The translations under genes were made by a program, and so were the position numbers. Shown here piece by piece: positions 20,827 to 38,890 of a stretch of DNA of 63,206 nucleotides (positions are counted from its first letter, which is position 1; every line of letters starts with the position of its first letter). Below the pieces are notes generated by a model, which saw nothing but the letters and a program-made list of their open reading frames with translations, was not told the origin of the DNA and made no database searches. The stretch is from Bacillus sp. JCM 19041 (lineage in GTDB: Bacteria; Bacillota; Bacilli; Bacillales; Bacillaceae_D), in contig BAXC01000012.1 of assembly GCA_001310375.1 (NCBI GenBank), positions 1 to 63,206 on the forward strand, written 5' to 3'.

Positions 20827-21443
20827 TTGAGTGAACATTATTATACAAATAAACCGACATCTGCTCGTGAAGAGAAGACATGGTCTTATACATTAAAAGG
20901 AGAATCATTTTCTTTTACAACGGATCGTGGGGTATTTTCTAAAGGTGAAGTAGATTTGGTAGTCGGTTTTTAATTGAGTCGTTTGAAATAGGAGACTTAC
21001 CGGGTGATCTATTAGATGTTGGTTGTGGGTATGGACCAATAGGTTTGGCTCTCGGAAAAACATATCAGCAAGGAAAAGTTGTTATGATTGATGTGAATGC
21101 GCGCGCGTGTGAACTTGCTGAAAAGAATGCAGTGAGAAATAAGATTGATAATATAGAGGTTCGCTTTACGGAAGAGGGTATGGCAAGTTTAAGTGATGAT
21201 GAGAGATTCGTAGCGATTGTAACGAATCCGCCTATTCGTGCCGGTAAAGCGACAGTCCATGATATATATGAACGAGCATATACGCATCTTGTAACGGATG
21301 GAGAACTTTGGGTTGTCATTCAAAAGAAGCAGGGAGCCCCATCGACAAAAGATAAGCTTGAGGAGCTTTTTGGAGTAGAGAATGTGGAAACTCGCGGGAA
21401 GAACAAAGGGTATTTTCTTTTTTCTGCAAGAAAAATTGACTAG
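20827..21443 (+). CDS. ybxB: RsmC-like class I methyltransferase YbxB (one frameshift)
   Basis: Conserved between rplL and rpoB in Bacilli and related to 16S rRNA guanine methyltransferases. The SAM motif is LLDVGCGYGPIGL and the catalytic NPPI-type motif is TNPPIRAG. The frame breaks near 20955-20957, where one T is missing in GATTTTGG (family DFGSR). Restored length is about 205 residues. The TTG start at 20827 follows AAGGGG and matches the family N-terminus SEHYY. The modified base is inferred, not shown. Confidence 0.85.
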
Positions 21444-21464
21444 CATTTTCAACTATGCTATTAT
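21436..21464 (+). promoter_or_regulatory. Candidate sigma-A promoter for rpoB-rpoC
   Basis: TTGACT and TATTAT are 17 bases apart and overlap the end of ybxB. Transcription from here gives a leader of roughly 275 bases before rpoB. Confidence 0.65.
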
Positions 21465-21492
21465 TATTTAATGCGTATAACTGCCTAATTTG

Positions 21493-21543
21493 CCGTTTCC
21501 AAATTCATGAGAGTAACCTCAGTGATTGAAACGGTTCATTTTT
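21493..21543 (+). terminator. Hairpin with T-rich tail in the rpoB leader (possible attenuator)
   Basis: CCGTTTC / GAAACGG arms flank a 28-base loop and are followed by TTCATTTTT. The gap between ybxB and rpoB is about 300 bases. Apart from the promoter and this hairpin I see nothing else defined in it, though the stretch 21580-21740 is AT-rich with a repeat of the kind TTTGTAAGAGCTTTAAAGCACTTACAAA near 21673-21700 that can also fold. Confidence 0.5.
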
Positions 21544-21748
21544 GGTTATGCTAATAAAATCTGTGCTATACATGAAAAAAGGTTTCTGATTTTCATACTA
21601 TAAAGCTTTTTTCTAGTTTTGTATAGTCTAACATGGTTTTTTATTGAAATGTAGTTGCATGCGGATCGATCTGTTTGTAAGAGCTTTAAAGCACTTACAA
21701 ATGGTTAATATTTAGATACTATAACGCGAGATTTAAGGGGTGAATCAG

Positions 21749-24700
21749 TTGACAGGTCAACTAATTCAGTATGGACGTCACCGCCAGCGGAGAAGCTATG
21801 CGCGAATTAATGAAGTGCTAGAACTGCCAAACTTGATTGAAATTCAAACGGCTTCTTATCAATGGTTTCTTGATGAGGGTTTGCGAGAAATGTTCCAAGA
21901 TATTTCTCCTATCCAAGACTTCACTGGCAATTTAGTTTTAGAGTTTATTGATTACAGTCTAGGAGAACCAAAGTATCCTGTTGATGAGTCAAAAGAACGC
22001 GACGTGACGTTCGCTGCTCCTTTGAGAGTCAAAGTACGCCTCATTAACAAAGAAACAGGTGAAGTGAAAGAGCAAGAAGTCTTTATGGGAGATTTCCCAT
22101 TAATGACGGAAACGGGAACATTCGTTATAAACGGAGCTGAACGTGTTATCGTTTCTCAACTTGTGCGTTCACCAAGCGTGTATTACAGCCAAAAGCTTGA
22201 TAAGAATGGGAAGAAAGGGTTCACTGCAACCGTTATTCCAAACCGTGGTGCTTGGCTGGAGCTTGAAACGGATGCGAAGGATATTGTGTATGTACGTATT
22301 GATCGTACGCGTAAAATCCCTGTATCTGTTCTTTTGCGCGCTCTTGGTTTTGGTTCTGATCAAGAAATCATTGACCTCTTAGGGGAAAATGAATACTTGC
22401 GTACTACGCTCGAGAAAGACAATACAGACTCAACTGACAAAGCTTTGCTTGAAATATATGAGCGTTTGCGTCCTGGTGAGCCGCCGACGGTCGAAAATGC
22501 AAAGAGCTTGTTGGATTCCCGTTTCTTTGACCCGAAACGCTATGATTTAGCGAACGTTGGTCGCTATAAAATTAACAAAAAATTACACATCAAAAACCGT
22601 CTCTTTAACCAACGCTTAGCTGAGAAACTTGTTGATCCAGAGACAGGTGAAGTATTAGCAGAAGAAGGCACACTGCTTGATCGCCGTACGCTTGATAAGC
22701 TCATTCCTCATCTTGAGAAGAATGTTGGGTTCCGTACAGCACGTACATCAGGTGGCGTCCTTGATGAAGCCGATGTGGATATTCAATCAATTAAAATTTA
22801 TGCTGCGGATGATTATGATGAAGAACGTGTGATTTCCGTCATCGGAAATGGCATGGTAGAACGTGATGTGAAACATATTGCGCCTTCTGATATCATCGCT
22901 TCAATCAGTTATTTCTTCAACCTCCTTCATGGAGTAGGCGACACAGATGACATTGATCACCTTGGAAACCGTCGTCTTCGTTCTGTAGGTGAACTACTGC
23001 AGAACCAATTCCGTATTGGTTTGTCTCGTATGGAACGTGTCGTTCGTGAGCGTATGTCAATTCAAGATCCGAATGTTATTACGCCACAAGCGTTAATTAA
23101 TATTCGTCCAGTTATTGCATCAATAAAAGAGTTTTTTGGAAGCTCGCAGCTATCTCAGTTCATGGACCAAACGAATCCACTAGCTGAATTGACACATAAG
23201 CGTCGTTTATCAGCACTTGGACCAGGTGGTTTGACTCGTGAGCGTGCTGGTATGGAAGTACGTGACGTTCACTACTCTCACTATGGTCGTATGTGTCCGA
23301 TTGAAACACCAGAGGGTCCAAATATCGGTTTGATCAACTCTTTATCTTCTTACGCGAAGGTAAATGAATTTGGTTTTATGGAAACTCCATATCGTCGTGT
23401 TGATCCAGAAACGGGTAAAGTAACGGCTCGAATCGACTATTTGACTGCTGATGAAGAAGATAACTATGTTGTAGCCCAAGCAAACGCGAAACTGAATGAA
23501 GATGGATCATTTGTTGATGCAAACATCATTGCGCGTTTCCGTGGTGAAAACACAGTTGTTCCATTTGAACGAATTGATTATATGGATGTATCGCCGAAAC
23601 AGGTCGTTTCTGCAGCGACGTCATGTATTCCTTTCCTTGAGAATGATGACTCCAACCGTGCACTTATGGGTGCGAACATGCAACGTCAAGCGGTTCCTTT
23701 GCTTGTGCTGAAGCTCCACTTGTTGGGACTGGTATGGAACATATGTCTGCGAAAGACTCTGGTGCGGCTGTTGTTTCGAAGTACCCAGGTGAGGTTGAAC
23801 GAGTTACAGCAAAAGAGATCTGGGTTCGTCGTATCGAAGAAGTAGATGGAAAAGAAACAAAAGGCGACTTAGATAAATATCGTTTGCAAAAATTTGTACG
23901 CTCTAACCAAGGTACGAGTTATAACCAACGCCCTATCGTACGCGAAGGGGATATTGTAGAAAAGCGCGAGATTCTTGCTGATGGTCCTTCAATGGAGCAA
24001 GGTGAGATGGCGTTAGGACGCAATGTTCTTGTAGGATTTATGACATGGGAAGGTTATAACTACGAGGATGCGATTATTCTTAGCGAACGTCTTGTGAAGG
24101 ACGATGTTTATACTTCTGTTCATATTGAAGAGTATGAATCAGATGCTCGTGATACAAAGCTTGGACCTGAAGAAATCACACGTGACATTCCAAACGTCGG
24201 TGAAGATGCATTACGTAATCTTGATGAACGTGGAATCATTCGTGTTGGTGCTGAAGTGAAAGACGGCGATATCCTAGTCGGTAAAGTAACACCAAAAGGA
24301 GTTACTGAACTAACTGCGGAAGAACGTCTCTTACATGCTATCTTCGGAGAAAAAGCGCGTGAAGTTCGTGATACGTCATTGCGTGCACCGCACGGTGGTG
24401 ACGGAATTGTCCTTGATGTGAAAATCTTTAACCGTGAAGACGGCGATGAACTACCTCCTGGCGTGAATCAGCTTGTGCGTGTTTATATTGTGCAGAAGCG
24501 TAAAATTAACCAAGGAGATAAAATGGCTGGACGTCACGGGAATAAAGGTGTTATTTCTAGGATTCTTCCAGAAGAAGATATGCCTTACATGCCAGACGGC
24601 ACACCGATCGATATCATGCTTAACCCACTAGGGGTACCATCACGTATGAACATCGGACAAGTGCTTGAGTTGCATCTTGGTATGGCTGCCCGTAAGTTAG

Positions 24701-25290
24701 GCATCCATGTTGCGTCTCCTGTATTTGATGGTGCACGTGAGGAAGATGTTTGGGGTACTTTGGACGAAGCAGGTATGGCACGAGATGGTAAGACAATTCT
24801 TTATGATGGACGTACAGGTGAAGCGTTTGATAATCGTGTATCGGTTGGAATTATGTACATGATTAAACTTGCTCACATGGTTGATGACAAGTTACATGCG
24901 CGTTCAACTGGACCTTACTCGCTCGTTACACAACAACCGCTTGGTGGTAAAGCACAGTTTGGTGGTCAGCGTTTCGGAGAGATGGAAGTATGGGCGCTTG
25001 AAGCATATGGTGCTGCATACACACTTCAAGAAATTCTTACTGTTAAATCGGATGATGTTGTTGGACGTGTGAAAACGTATGAGGCGATTGTTAAAGGTGA
25101 GAATGTTCCAGAACCTGGCGTGCCAGAATCGTTTAAAGTATTAATTAAGGAACTTCAGTCTCTGGGCATGGACGTTAAGATGCTTTCAAGCAATGAAGAA
25201 GAGATTGAGATGCGTGAACTAGATGATGAAGACGACCAAACATCAGAGAAATTAAATCTGAATTTGGAAACGAACGAATCACAAGTATAA
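21749..25290 (+). CDS. rpoB: RpoB, RNA polymerase beta subunit (one frameshift)
   Basis: Catalytic core subunit with beta'. The rifampicin pocket reads [20 protein letters not shown] then RRLSALGP, the usual susceptible form with no known resistance change. Conserved [11 protein letters not shown] and the C-terminal [19 protein letters not shown] are present. The frame breaks near 23708, where one C is missing ([14 protein letters not shown]). Restored length is 1180 residues. TTG at 21749 is the start: AAGGGG precedes it by eight bases and [17 protein letters not shown] is the family start. An inactive rpoB is lethal, so the break is an error. Confidence 0.95.
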
Positions 25291-25336
25291 ACGGCGGAGG
25301 GAGAAGCGTTTGTTTCTTCCCCTTGCCCGTCTTTAA

Positions 25337-29021
<3,685 letters not shown>

Positions 29022-29047
29022 TTTATAACTTTCACCATGATAGGCTG

Positions 29048-29077
29048 TTGACACAGCCTATCTTACGGTGATACTAT
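29048..29077 (+). promoter_or_regulatory. Candidate promoter for rplGB-rpsL-rpsG-fusA-tuf
   Basis: A perfect TTGACA and TACTAT are 18 bases apart. The -35 box sits in the loop of the palindrome GATAGGCTG / CAGCCTATC, so the same DNA may serve as a weak terminator of rpoC and as promoter of the str operon. Confidence 0.45.
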
Positions 29078-29119
29078 ATCAAAGTGTGCCTGACAGTCTG
29101 CTGCTTTGGAGGATGGAAT

Positions 29120-29367
29120 ATGTCTTATGAAAAAGTAGAACAGGCAAGAAATCCGATTATCGGAAAAAAACAGACACTAAAAGCATTGCACGCTCGTCTA
29201 GTGAAAGAGCTATACGTAGCAAGAGACGCTGATTTGCGTATAACGCAAGAAGCGCTTGATGCTGCGAAGCATACAGATGTTACGGTCGTGTATGTCGACT
29301 CGATGAAACGGCTTGGAAAAGCTTGCGGAATTGAAGTTGGCGCAGCACTGTGGCCTTGAGGAAATAA
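29120..29367 (+). CDS. rplGB: YbxF/RplGB, L7Ae-family K-turn protein (one frameshift)
   Basis: Small L7Ae-type RNA-binding protein at the head of the str operon, known in B. subtilis to bind K-turns. IIGKKQTLKALHARLVKELYVARDAD and MKRLGKACGIEVGAA are family-typical. The last residues are out of frame: one base is missing near 29347 (AATVALRK or AAAVALRK), and restoration gives 82 residues, the B. subtilis length. ATG at 29120 follows GGAGGA. Confidence 0.88.
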
Positions 29368-29444
29368 GGAGTTTTGTTTTGCTAGAATTGCAAAACAAAC
29401 TATTCTTTTACCTAAACATGAACCACCTGGATCAGTGGTCTTAA

Positions 29445-29891
<447 letters not shown>

Positions 29892-29931
29892 TAAATCCTA
29901 ATAAGGATAAACGTTGAAAGGAGGGGGACAC

Positions 29932-30402
29932 ATGCCTCGTAAAGGTCCTGTTGCACGTCGTGACGTATTGCCTGATCCGATTTACAATTCTAAACTTGTT
30001 ACCCGCCTCATTAACCGTATTATGGTTGACGGGAAGCGCGGAACTGCACAAACAATTCTTTATAATGCATTTGAACTTGTAAAACAGCGCAGTGGAAATG
30101 ACCCAATGGAAGTTTTCGATCAAGCATTGAAAAACATCATGCCTGTACTTGAAGTAAAAGCTCGCCGTGTTGGTGGTTCAAACTATCAAGTGCCGATCGA
30201 AGTTAAACCAGACCGTCGTACGACACTTGGTCTACGTTGGTTGGTAAACTACGCACGTCTTCGTGGCGAAAAGACAATGGAAGAACGTCTTGCTAACGAA
30301 ATTCTTGATGCAGCTAACAACACTGGTTCTGCAGTTAAGAAACGTGAAGATACGCATAAAATGGCAGAAGCAAACAAAGCGTTTGCTCACTACCGTTGGT
30401 AG
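29932..30402 (+). CDS. rpsG: Ribosomal protein S7
   Basis: S7 nucleates the 30S head and regulates the str operon in some bacteria. 156 residues from [16 protein letters not shown] to AFAHYRW. The ATG at 29932 is chosen because AAAGGAGGGGG lies just upstream and the family starts here. Intact. Confidence 0.97.
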   Translation: MPRKGPVARRDVLPDPIYNSKLVTRLINRIMVDGKRGTAQTILYNAFELVKQRSGNDPMEVFDQALKNIMPVLEVKARRVGGSNYQVPIEVKPDRRTTLGLRWLVNYARLRGEKTMEERLANEILDAANNTGSAVKKREDTHKMAEANKAFAHYRW

Positions 30403-30440
30403 GAACTATTATTACCTAATAGAGAAAGGAGAACGAACCT

Positions 30441-32518
30441 ATGGCAAGAGAATTCTCCTTAAAAGATACGCGTAATATCGGCATCATGGCTCACATTGAT
30501 GCCGGTAAAACGACGGCAACAGAACGTATTTTGTTCTACACAGGTCGTGTGCATAAGATTGGTGAAACACACGAAGGTGCTTCTCAAATGGACTGGATGG
30601 CGCAAGAGCAAGAGCGTGGTATTACAATCACATCTGCTGCAACAACAGCTCAGTGGAAAGATCACCGTATCAATATCATTGATACACCTGGACACGTAGA
30701 CTTTACAGTTGAAGTTGAACGTTCTTTACGTGTACTTGATGGGGCTGTAGCGGTACTAGATGCACAATCAGGTGTTGAACCGCAAACAGAAACAGTATGG
30801 CGTCAAGCAACAACATATGGCGTACCTCGTATTGTATTCGTTAATAAAATGGATAAAACGGGTGCGGACTTCATGTACTCAGTAGGAACTTTGCGCGATC
30901 GTTTACAAGCTAACGCACATCCAATTCAGTTGCCTATCGGAGCGGAAGATGAATTCACTGGATTCATTGACTTAATCGAGATGGATGCTCATATTTCTAA
31001 GGATGACCTTGGACAAGAATGGGAAACAACTGAAATTCCTTCTGAATATCAAGAGCAAGCAACAAAAATGCGTGAATCTCTAGTAGAAGCTGTTGCAGAA
31101 CTAGATGAAGAGCTCATGATGAAATATCTTGAAGGTGAAGAATTAACAAAAGAAGAACTTAAAACAGCAATCCGTCAAGGAACAGTTAATGTTGAGTTCT
31201 ATCCTGTAATTTGTGGTTCTGCCTTCAAAAACAAAGGGGTTCAAGCACTTCTTGATGCAGTACTTGATTACCTTCCATCGCCGCTTGATGTAGCAGCTAT
31301 TCGCGGTCATATTCCTGACAGTGAAGAAGAAGTTACACGTGAGCCTGGTGATGACCAGCCGTTTTCGGCACTTGCATTTAAAGTAATGACGGATCCATTT
31401 GTAGGGAAACTTACATTCTTCCGTGTTTACTCTGGTACGCTTAATTCTGGTTCTTACGTGCGTAATGCGACGAAGGACAAGCGTGAGCGTGTCGGTCGTA
31501 TCCTACAAATGCACGCCAATTCACGTGAAGAAATCGCTACGGTTTACTCTGGTGATATTGCCGCTGCAGTTGGTTTAAAAGATACGACTACTGGAGATAC
31601 TCTATGTGATGAAAAGAGCCTTGTAATCTTAGAGTCCATGCAGTTCCCAGAACCAGTTATTCACTTGTCTGTTGAACCAAAGTCAAAAGCAGACCAAGAT
31701 AAAATGGGTATCGCTCTTGCTAAACTAGCAGAAGAGGATCCAACTTTCAAAACGCATACAGATGAAGAAACGGGTCAAACAATCATCGGTGGTATGGGTG
31801 AGCTTCACCTTGATATCCTCGTTGACCGTATGAAACGTGAGTTTAAAGTAGAAGCAAACGTGGGAGCTCCACAAGTTTCTTACCGTGAAACGATTCGTCA
31901 GTCTGCTAAAGTTGAAGGTAAATTTGTTCGTCAATCTGGTGGACGTGGTCAGTTCGGACACGTTTGGGTTGAGTTCTCTCCAAACGAAGAAGGCGCTGGC
32001 TTTGAGTTCGAAAATGCTATCGTTGGTGGGGCTGTTCCTCGTGAATATATCTCATCTGTAGAAGCTGGGATTGAAGAAGCGCTTGATAATGGTATGATTG
32101 CAGGTTACCCTGTAATTGACCTTAAAGCGAAGCTTTATGATGGTTCTTACCATGATGTCGATTCATCAGAGATGGCGTTTAAAATTGCCGCTTCAATGGC
32201 ACTTAAAAATGCAAAATCTAAATGTAGTCCAGTTCTTCTTGAACCATTGATGAAAGTTGAAATCGTGATTCCTGAAGATACATGGGTGATATTATGGGTG
32301 ATGTAACAGCTCGTCGTGGACGTGTTGAAGGTATGGAAGCTCGCGGTAACGCACAAATTGTTAAAGCATTTGTACCGCTTGCTGAAATGTTTGGGTATGC
32401 GACAAGCCTACGTTCTCGTACACAAGGTCGTGGAACATACTCTATGTTCTTTGATCACTACGAAGAAGTACCGAAAAGTGTATCTGAAGAAATCATTAAA
32501 AAACAAACAGGTGCTTAA
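30441..32518 (+). CDS. fusA: FusA, elongation factor G (one frameshift)
   Basis: GTPase that drives translocation. G1 [10 protein letters not shown]3 DTPGHVDF and G4 NKMD are present, followed by domains II-V. The frame breaks near 32279, where one T is missing in GATTACATGG (family [12 protein letters not shown]). Restored length is 692 residues, the family norm. ATG follows AAAGGAG. EF-G is essential, so the break is taken as a sequence error. Confidence 0.95.
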
Positions 32519-32637
32519 TTGCTCCTAATTGTTTTGAATGATGTTTTGTTGTAAGCTAGGGAAGGAATTGGCTGATACAATCAGCCACCTTTCTTATTGA
32601 TATAAACTATAACCGTATTTAAGGGAGGAAATGAATC

Positions 32638-33827
32638 ATGGCAAAAGAAAAATTCGACCGCTCCAAAACACATGCCAACATTGGTACAATTGGACACGTT
32701 GACCATGGTAAAACAACTTTAACTGCTGCAATTACAACTGTACTTGCTAAGCGTTCTGGTAAAGGCCAAGCAATGGCATTTGACGCAATCGATGGTGCTC
32801 CTGAAGAGCGCGAGCGTGGAATCACAATCTCAACTTCTCACGTAGAGTATGAAACTGACACTCGTCATTATGCTCACGTTGACTGCCCAGGACACGCTGA
32901 CTATGTTAAAAACATGATCACTGGTGCTGCACAAATGGATGGTGGTATCTTAGTAGTATCTGCTGCTGATGGTCCAATGCCACAAACTCGTGAGCACATT
33001 CTTCTATCTCGTCAAGTAGGCGTACCTTACCTTGTTGTATTCATGAACAAATGTGACATGGTAGATGACGAAGAGCTACTTGAACTAGTAGAAATGGAAG
33101 TACGTGATCTTCTTTCAGAGTATGACTTCCCTGGTGATGACATTCCAGTTATCCAAGGTTCTGCTCTTAAAGCCTTCAAGGCGATGCTGAGTGGGAAGAA
33201 AAAATCATCGAACTAATGAACGCAGTTGATGAGTATATCCCAACTCCAGAACGCGACAAAGACAAGCCATTCATGATGCCTGTTGAGGATGTATTCTCAA
33301 TCACTGGTCGTGGAACAGTTGCAACTGGTCGTGTAGAGCGTGGTCAACTTAACGTTGGTGACACAATCGAAATTCTTGGAATTAACGAAGAGAAGAAATC
33401 TACAACTGTTACAGGTGTAGAAATGTTCCGTAAGCTTCTTGACTACGCAGAAGCTGGTGACAACATTGGCGCTCTTCTTCGTGGTGTAGCTCGTGAAGAT
33501 ATCCAACGTGGTCAAGTACTTGCTAAACCAGGTACAATTACTCCACACACAAACTTCAAAGCTGAAGTTTATGTTCTTTCAAAAGAAGAGGGTGGACGTC
33601 ACACGCCATTCTTCTCTAACTATCGTCCGCAATTCTATTTCCGTACAACTGATGTAACTGGCATCTGCCAATTGCCTGAAGGTACTGAAATGGTTATGCC
33701 TGGGGACAACATTGAAATGACAATTGAGCTAATCGCTCCAATCGCGATTGAAGAAGGTACTAAATTCTCAATCCGTGAAGGTGGCCGTACTGTAGGCGCT
33801 GGCGTTGTAGCTACAATCCAAAAATAA
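32638..33827 (+). CDS. tuf: Tuf, elongation factor Tu (one frameshift)
   Basis: GTPase that delivers aminoacyl-tRNA. G1 [10 protein letters not shown]3 DCPGHADY and G4 NKCD are intact, and the beta-barrel domains II and III follow. The frame breaks near 33173, where one C is missing (family [16 protein letters not shown]). Restored length is 396 residues. The 119-base gap after fusA holds a short GGCTGAT/ATCAGCC hairpin. Tuf is essential and appears single-copy here. Confidence 0.95.
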
Positions 33828-33837
33828 GCATTAGCTT

Positions 33838-33874
33838 ATTAAAAAGAAGGCGGTTTTTAATCGCCTTCTTTTTC
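33838..33874 (+). terminator. Terminator after tuf (end of str operon)
   Basis: AAAAAGAAGGCG / CGCCTTCTTTTT is a strong hairpin with T-tail about ten bases after the tuf stop. Confidence 0.93.
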
Positions 33875-33895
33875 TTATGTTTTTCAAAGAAACTC

Positions 33896-33924
33896 TTGCA
33901 TTCATAGATAGAAGTCTATATAAT
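33896..33924 (+). promoter_or_regulatory. Sigma-A promoter of the S10 operon
   Basis: TTGCAT and a perfect TATAAT are 17 bases apart. It lies right after the tuf terminator and about 190 bases ahead of rpsJ, as in other Bacilli. Confidence 0.8.
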
Positions 33925-34422
<498 letters not shown>

Positions 34423-34461
34423 GAACCATATAAATCTAACATTTAGTAGGAGGTGTAACGG

Positions 34462-35082
34462 ATGACCAAAGGAATCTTAGGTAGAAAAATAGGTATGACT
34501 CAAGTTTTCGCTGAAAACGGTGAAGTCATCCCAGTAACGGTTATTGAGGCAGAACCAAACGTTGTACTTCAAAAGAAATCAGTTGAATCTGATGGCTATG
34601 AAGCAATGCAGATCGGTTTTGTAGATGCTAAAAAACCAAACAAACCAGAAACAGGCCATGCTGCTAAAGCGGAAACGGCTCCTAAGCGCTTCATTAAGGA
34701 AATCCGTGACGTTAATCTTGATGAGGTAGAAGTAGGTCAAGCAATTAACGTAACAACATTTGCAGCAGGAGATATCGTTGATGTGACAGGAATTTCTAAA
34801 GGGAAAGGTTTCCAAGGTGCCATTAAGCGCCATAACCAATCTCGTGGACCAATGTCCCACGGTTCTCGTTACCACCGTCGCCCAGGTTCAATGGGACCTG
34901 TAGCGCCAAACCGCGTATTTAAAGGAAAACTTCTTCCTGGTCGTATGGGTGGAGAGCAAATTACGATGCAAAATCTTGAGATCGTTCGAGTTGACGAAGA
35001 GCGTAACTTGCTTCTAGTTAAAGGGAATGTTCCAGGTGCTAAGAAAAGCTATGTAACTGTACAATCTGCAGTTAAAGCGTAA
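34462..35082 (+). CDS. rplC: Ribosomal protein L3
   Basis: 206 residues, binds near the peptidyl-transferase centre. [13 protein letters not shown] at the N-terminus and the extended loop with [15 protein letters not shown] are hallmarks. ATG after AGGAGGTG. Intact. Confidence 0.97.
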   Translation: MTKGILGRKIGMTQVFAENGEVIPVTVIEAEPNVVLQKKSVESDGYEAMQIGFVDAKKPNKPETGHAAKAETAPKRFIKEIRDVNLDEVEVGQAINVTTFAAGDIVDVTGISKGKGFQGAIKRHNQSRGPMSHGSRYHRRPGSMGPVAPNRVFKGKLLPGRMGGEQITMQNLEIVRVDEERNLLLVKGNVPGAKKSYVTVQSAVKA

Positions 35083-35106
35083 CGTTATAGAAAGGAGGCC
35101 ATTCGA

Positions 35107-35730
35107 ATGCCGAAAGTAACAGTTTTTAATCAAACAGGTTCAGAAGTAGGAGATATTGAACTTGCTGATGCAGTCTTTGGGATTGAGCCAAACAAAAGCG
35201 TCCTTCACGATGCAGTCGTGATGCAGCAAGCATCTCTTCGTCAAGGTACACACAAAACTAAAGGTCGTTCTGAAGTTCGTGGCGGTGGAAGAAAGCCATG
35301 GCGTCAAAAAGGAACTGGGCGTGCTCGTCAAGGTTCTATCCGTTCCCCGCAATGGGTTGGCGGTGGCGTTGTATTTGGACCAACACCACGTAGTTACAGC
35401 TTCAAGCTTCCGAAAAAAGTTCGCCGTCTAGCAATTAAATCTGCCCTGTCTTCTAAAGTACAAGGTTCAGAATTAGTTGTTCTTGATAGCCTACAATTTG
35501 AAGCAATTAAAACAAAAACAATGAAGGACGTACTTGCAAGTCTTTCTGTAGACTCTAAGGCACTTGTTGTGACAGCAGATTACAACGAAAATGTCGCATT
35601 GTCTGCACGCAACTTGCCTGGAGTAACGTTCCTTACAGCCGACAGCGTAAACGTTTTAGACTTGCTTAAGCATGACAAGCTTGTCATCACAAAAGACGCA
35701 GTCGAAAAGGTAGAGGAGGTGCTTGCGTAA
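35107..35730 (+). CDS. rplD: Ribosomal protein L4
   Basis: 207 residues lining the exit tunnel. The loop [21 protein letters not shown] shows the unchanged macrolide-sensitive lysine/glycine region. It overlaps the rplW start by one base (TAATG), so coupling is expected. Intact. Confidence 0.97.
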   Translation: MPKVTVFNQTGSEVGDIELADAVFGIEPNKSVLHDAVVMQQASLRQGTHKTKGRSEVRGGGRKPWRQKGTGRARQGSIRSPQWVGGGVVFGPTPRSYSFKLPKKVRRLAIKSALSSKVQGSELVVLDSLQFEAIKTKTMKDVLASLSVDSKALVVTADYNENVALSARNLPGVTFLTADSVNVLDLLKHDKLVITKDAVEKVEEVLA

Positions 35731-36017
35731 TGTCAAACGCACGTGATATCATTAAGCGCCCTGTCATCACTGAGAAGTCTGCTGACTTGATGGAACTAAA
35801 AAAATATACATTTGACGTTGACGTTCGCGCGAACAAAACTCAAATCAAAGACGCTATTGAAGAGATTTTCGAAGTGAAAGTCGATAGCGTTAATACTGTA
35901 AATTATAAAGGTAAATCCAAGCGTTTTGGACGCTACACTGGATTTACTCCTAAGCGCAAAAAAGCGATCGTCCAGCTCTCTGCGGATAGCAAAGAACTAG
36001 ACTTCTTTGAAGCGTAA
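35730..36017 (+). CDS. rplW: Ribosomal protein L23
   Basis: 95 residues at the tunnel exit, where trigger factor and SRP dock. [16 protein letters not shown] and [14 protein letters not shown] are typical. It begins inside the rplD stop codon, with GAGGAGG in the end of rplD as ribosome site. Intact. Confidence 0.96.
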   Translation: MSNARDIIKRPVITEKSADLMELKKYTFDVDVRANKTQIKDAIEEIFEVKVDSVNTVNYKGKSKRFGRYTGFTPKRKKAIVQLSADSKELDFFEA

Positions 36018-36043
36018 GAAACAAGAGAAGGAGGGAATCACAC

Positions 36044-36874
36044 ATGGCTATTAAAAAGTATAAACCGACCAGTGCCGGTCGTCGTAATATGAGCGGATCT
36101 GACTTTGCTGAGTTGACTACAGATAAACCGGAAAAGTCGTTACTAGCGCCGTTGCACAATAAAGGCGGACGTAACAACCAAGGTCGTCTGACTGTTCGTC
36201 ATCAAGGTGGCGGTCACAAGCGTCAATACCGTATCATTGACTTTAAGCGTAATAAAGATGGAATTCCAGGTCGCGTTGCTACGATCGAATATGATCCAAA
36301 CCGTTCTGCGAATATCGCTTTAATCAACTATGCTGATGGTGAAAAACGTTACATTCTTGCTCCAAAAGGACTTACAGTAGGTACTGTAATCGAGTCTGGT
36401 GCAGAAGCAGATATTAAAGCAGGTAACGCTCTTCCACTTATCAACATCCCAGTTGGTACAGTAATCCACAACATTGAACTTCGTCCTGGTAAAGGCGGAC
36501 AGCTTGTTCGTTCTGCTGGTACAGAAGCACAACTTCTTGGTAAAGAAGGTCAATATGTTCTTGTTCGCTTAAATTCTGGTGAAACTCGTTACATCCTTTC
36601 TACTTGCCGCGCTACAATCGGTCAAGTTGGGAATGTAGAACATGAGTTAATCAGCGTTGGTAAAGCAGGTCGTTCACGCTGGAAAGGCATCCGCCCAACA
36701 GTACGTGGTTCTGTAATGAACCCGAATGATCACCCACACGGTGGTGGTGAAGGTAAAGCGCCAATTGGTCGTCCGTCACCTATGTCTCCATGGGGCAAAC
36801 CAACACTTGGTTTCAAAACACGTAAGAAAAACAAGCAATCCGACAAGTACATTGTACGTCGTCGTAAAAAATAA
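36044..36874 (+). CDS. rplB: Ribosomal protein L2
   Basis: 276 residues, needed for subunit joining and peptidyl transfer. HHKGGRNN-type motif ([20 protein letters not shown]) and the C-terminal [13 protein letters not shown] with the critical histidine are present. ATG after GAAGGAGGG. Intact. Confidence 0.97.
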   Translation: MAIKKYKPTSAGRRNMSGSDFAELTTDKPEKSLLAPLHNKGGRNNQGRLTVRHQGGGHKRQYRIIDFKRNKDGIPGRVATIEYDPNRSANIALINYADGEKRYILAPKGLTVGTVIESGAEADIKAGNALPLINIPVGTVIHNIELRPGKGGQLVRSAGTEAQLLGKEGQYVLVRLNSGETRYILSTCRATIGQVGNVEHELISVGKAGRSRWKGIRPTVRGSVMNPNDHPHGGGEGKAPIGRPSPMSPWGKPTLGFKTRKKNKQSDKYIVRRRKK

Positions 36875-36934
36875 CGTGGTTTGGCTACGGTTCTCGTGTA
36901 GAACCGTGGACGAATCTCGAAGGGAGGCACTCAC

Positions 36935-37210
36935 ATGGGCCGCAGTTTGAAAAAAGGACCTTTCGTCGATGATCATTTGATGAAGAAAGTTGAAGCGTTG
37001 AACGAAACAAACGACAAGAAAGTTGTGAAGACTTGGTCTCGTCGTTCTACAATCTTCCCTGACTTTATTGGCCACACGTTTGCAGTATATGATGGCCGCA
37101 AGCATGTACCAGTTTATGTTTCTGAAGATATGGTTGGACACAAGCTTGGCGAATTTGCTCCTACTCGTACGTACAAAGGGCATGCCGCTGATAAGAAAAC
37201 AAGACGTTAA
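36935..37210 (+). CDS. rpsS: Ribosomal protein S19
   Basis: 91 residues in the 30S head. [17 protein letters not shown] and [19 protein letters not shown] are family-typical. ATG after GAAGGGAGG. Intact. Confidence 0.97.
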   Translation: MGRSLKKGPFVDDHLMKKVEALNETNDKKVVKTWSRRSTIFPDFIGHTFAVYDGRKHVPVYVSEDMVGHKLGEFAPTRTYKGHAADKKTRR

Positions 37211-37232
37211 GTAAGAAAGGAGGACATCTCTC

Positions 37233-37577
37233 ATGGAACAAGCTAAAGCTGTAGCGAAACAAGTTCGCATTGCGCCTCGTAAAGTCCGTCTTGTGATCGA
37301 TCTAATTCGTGGCAAACAAGTCGGTGAAGCCATCGCTATCTTAAAGCATACACCTAAATCAGCTTCTCCTGTAGTTGAAAAGCTTCTAAATTCAGCAATT
37401 GCGAATGCAGAGCACAACTATGAAATGGAGCCAAATAATCTCGTTATTTTAGAAGCTTTCGTTGACGAAGGCGTAACGCTTAAACGTTTCCGTCCGCGTG
37501 CACAAGGTCGTGCTAGCCGGATTAACAAACGCACGAGCCACATTACATTGGTTGTAACAGAAAAGAAGGAGGGATAA
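37233..37577 (+). CDS. rplV: Ribosomal protein L22
   Basis: 114 residues; its beta-hairpin reaches the tunnel constriction and macrolide site. [17 protein letters not shown] and the hairpin [20 protein letters not shown] are unaltered. Ends three bases before rpsC. Intact. Confidence 0.97.
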   Translation: MEQAKAVAKQVRIAPRKVRLVIDLIRGKQVGEAIAILKHTPKSASPVVEKLLNSAIANAEHNYEMEPNNLVILEAFVDEGVTLKRFRPRAQGRASRINKRTSHITLVVTEKKEG

Positions 37578-37580
37578 CAC

Positions 37581-38873
<1,293 letters not shown>

Positions 38874-38890
38874 AAAAGGAGGTTTGCTGC

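Noticed and set aside
20438..20908. 156-codon minus-strand frame across rplL and its terminator
   Set aside because: Shadow of the highly biased rplL codons and the terminator stem; it has no ribosome site or protein motif.
23140..23240. Possible rifampicin-resistance change in rpoB
   Set aside because: The cluster reads [27 protein letters not shown], the normal susceptible form.
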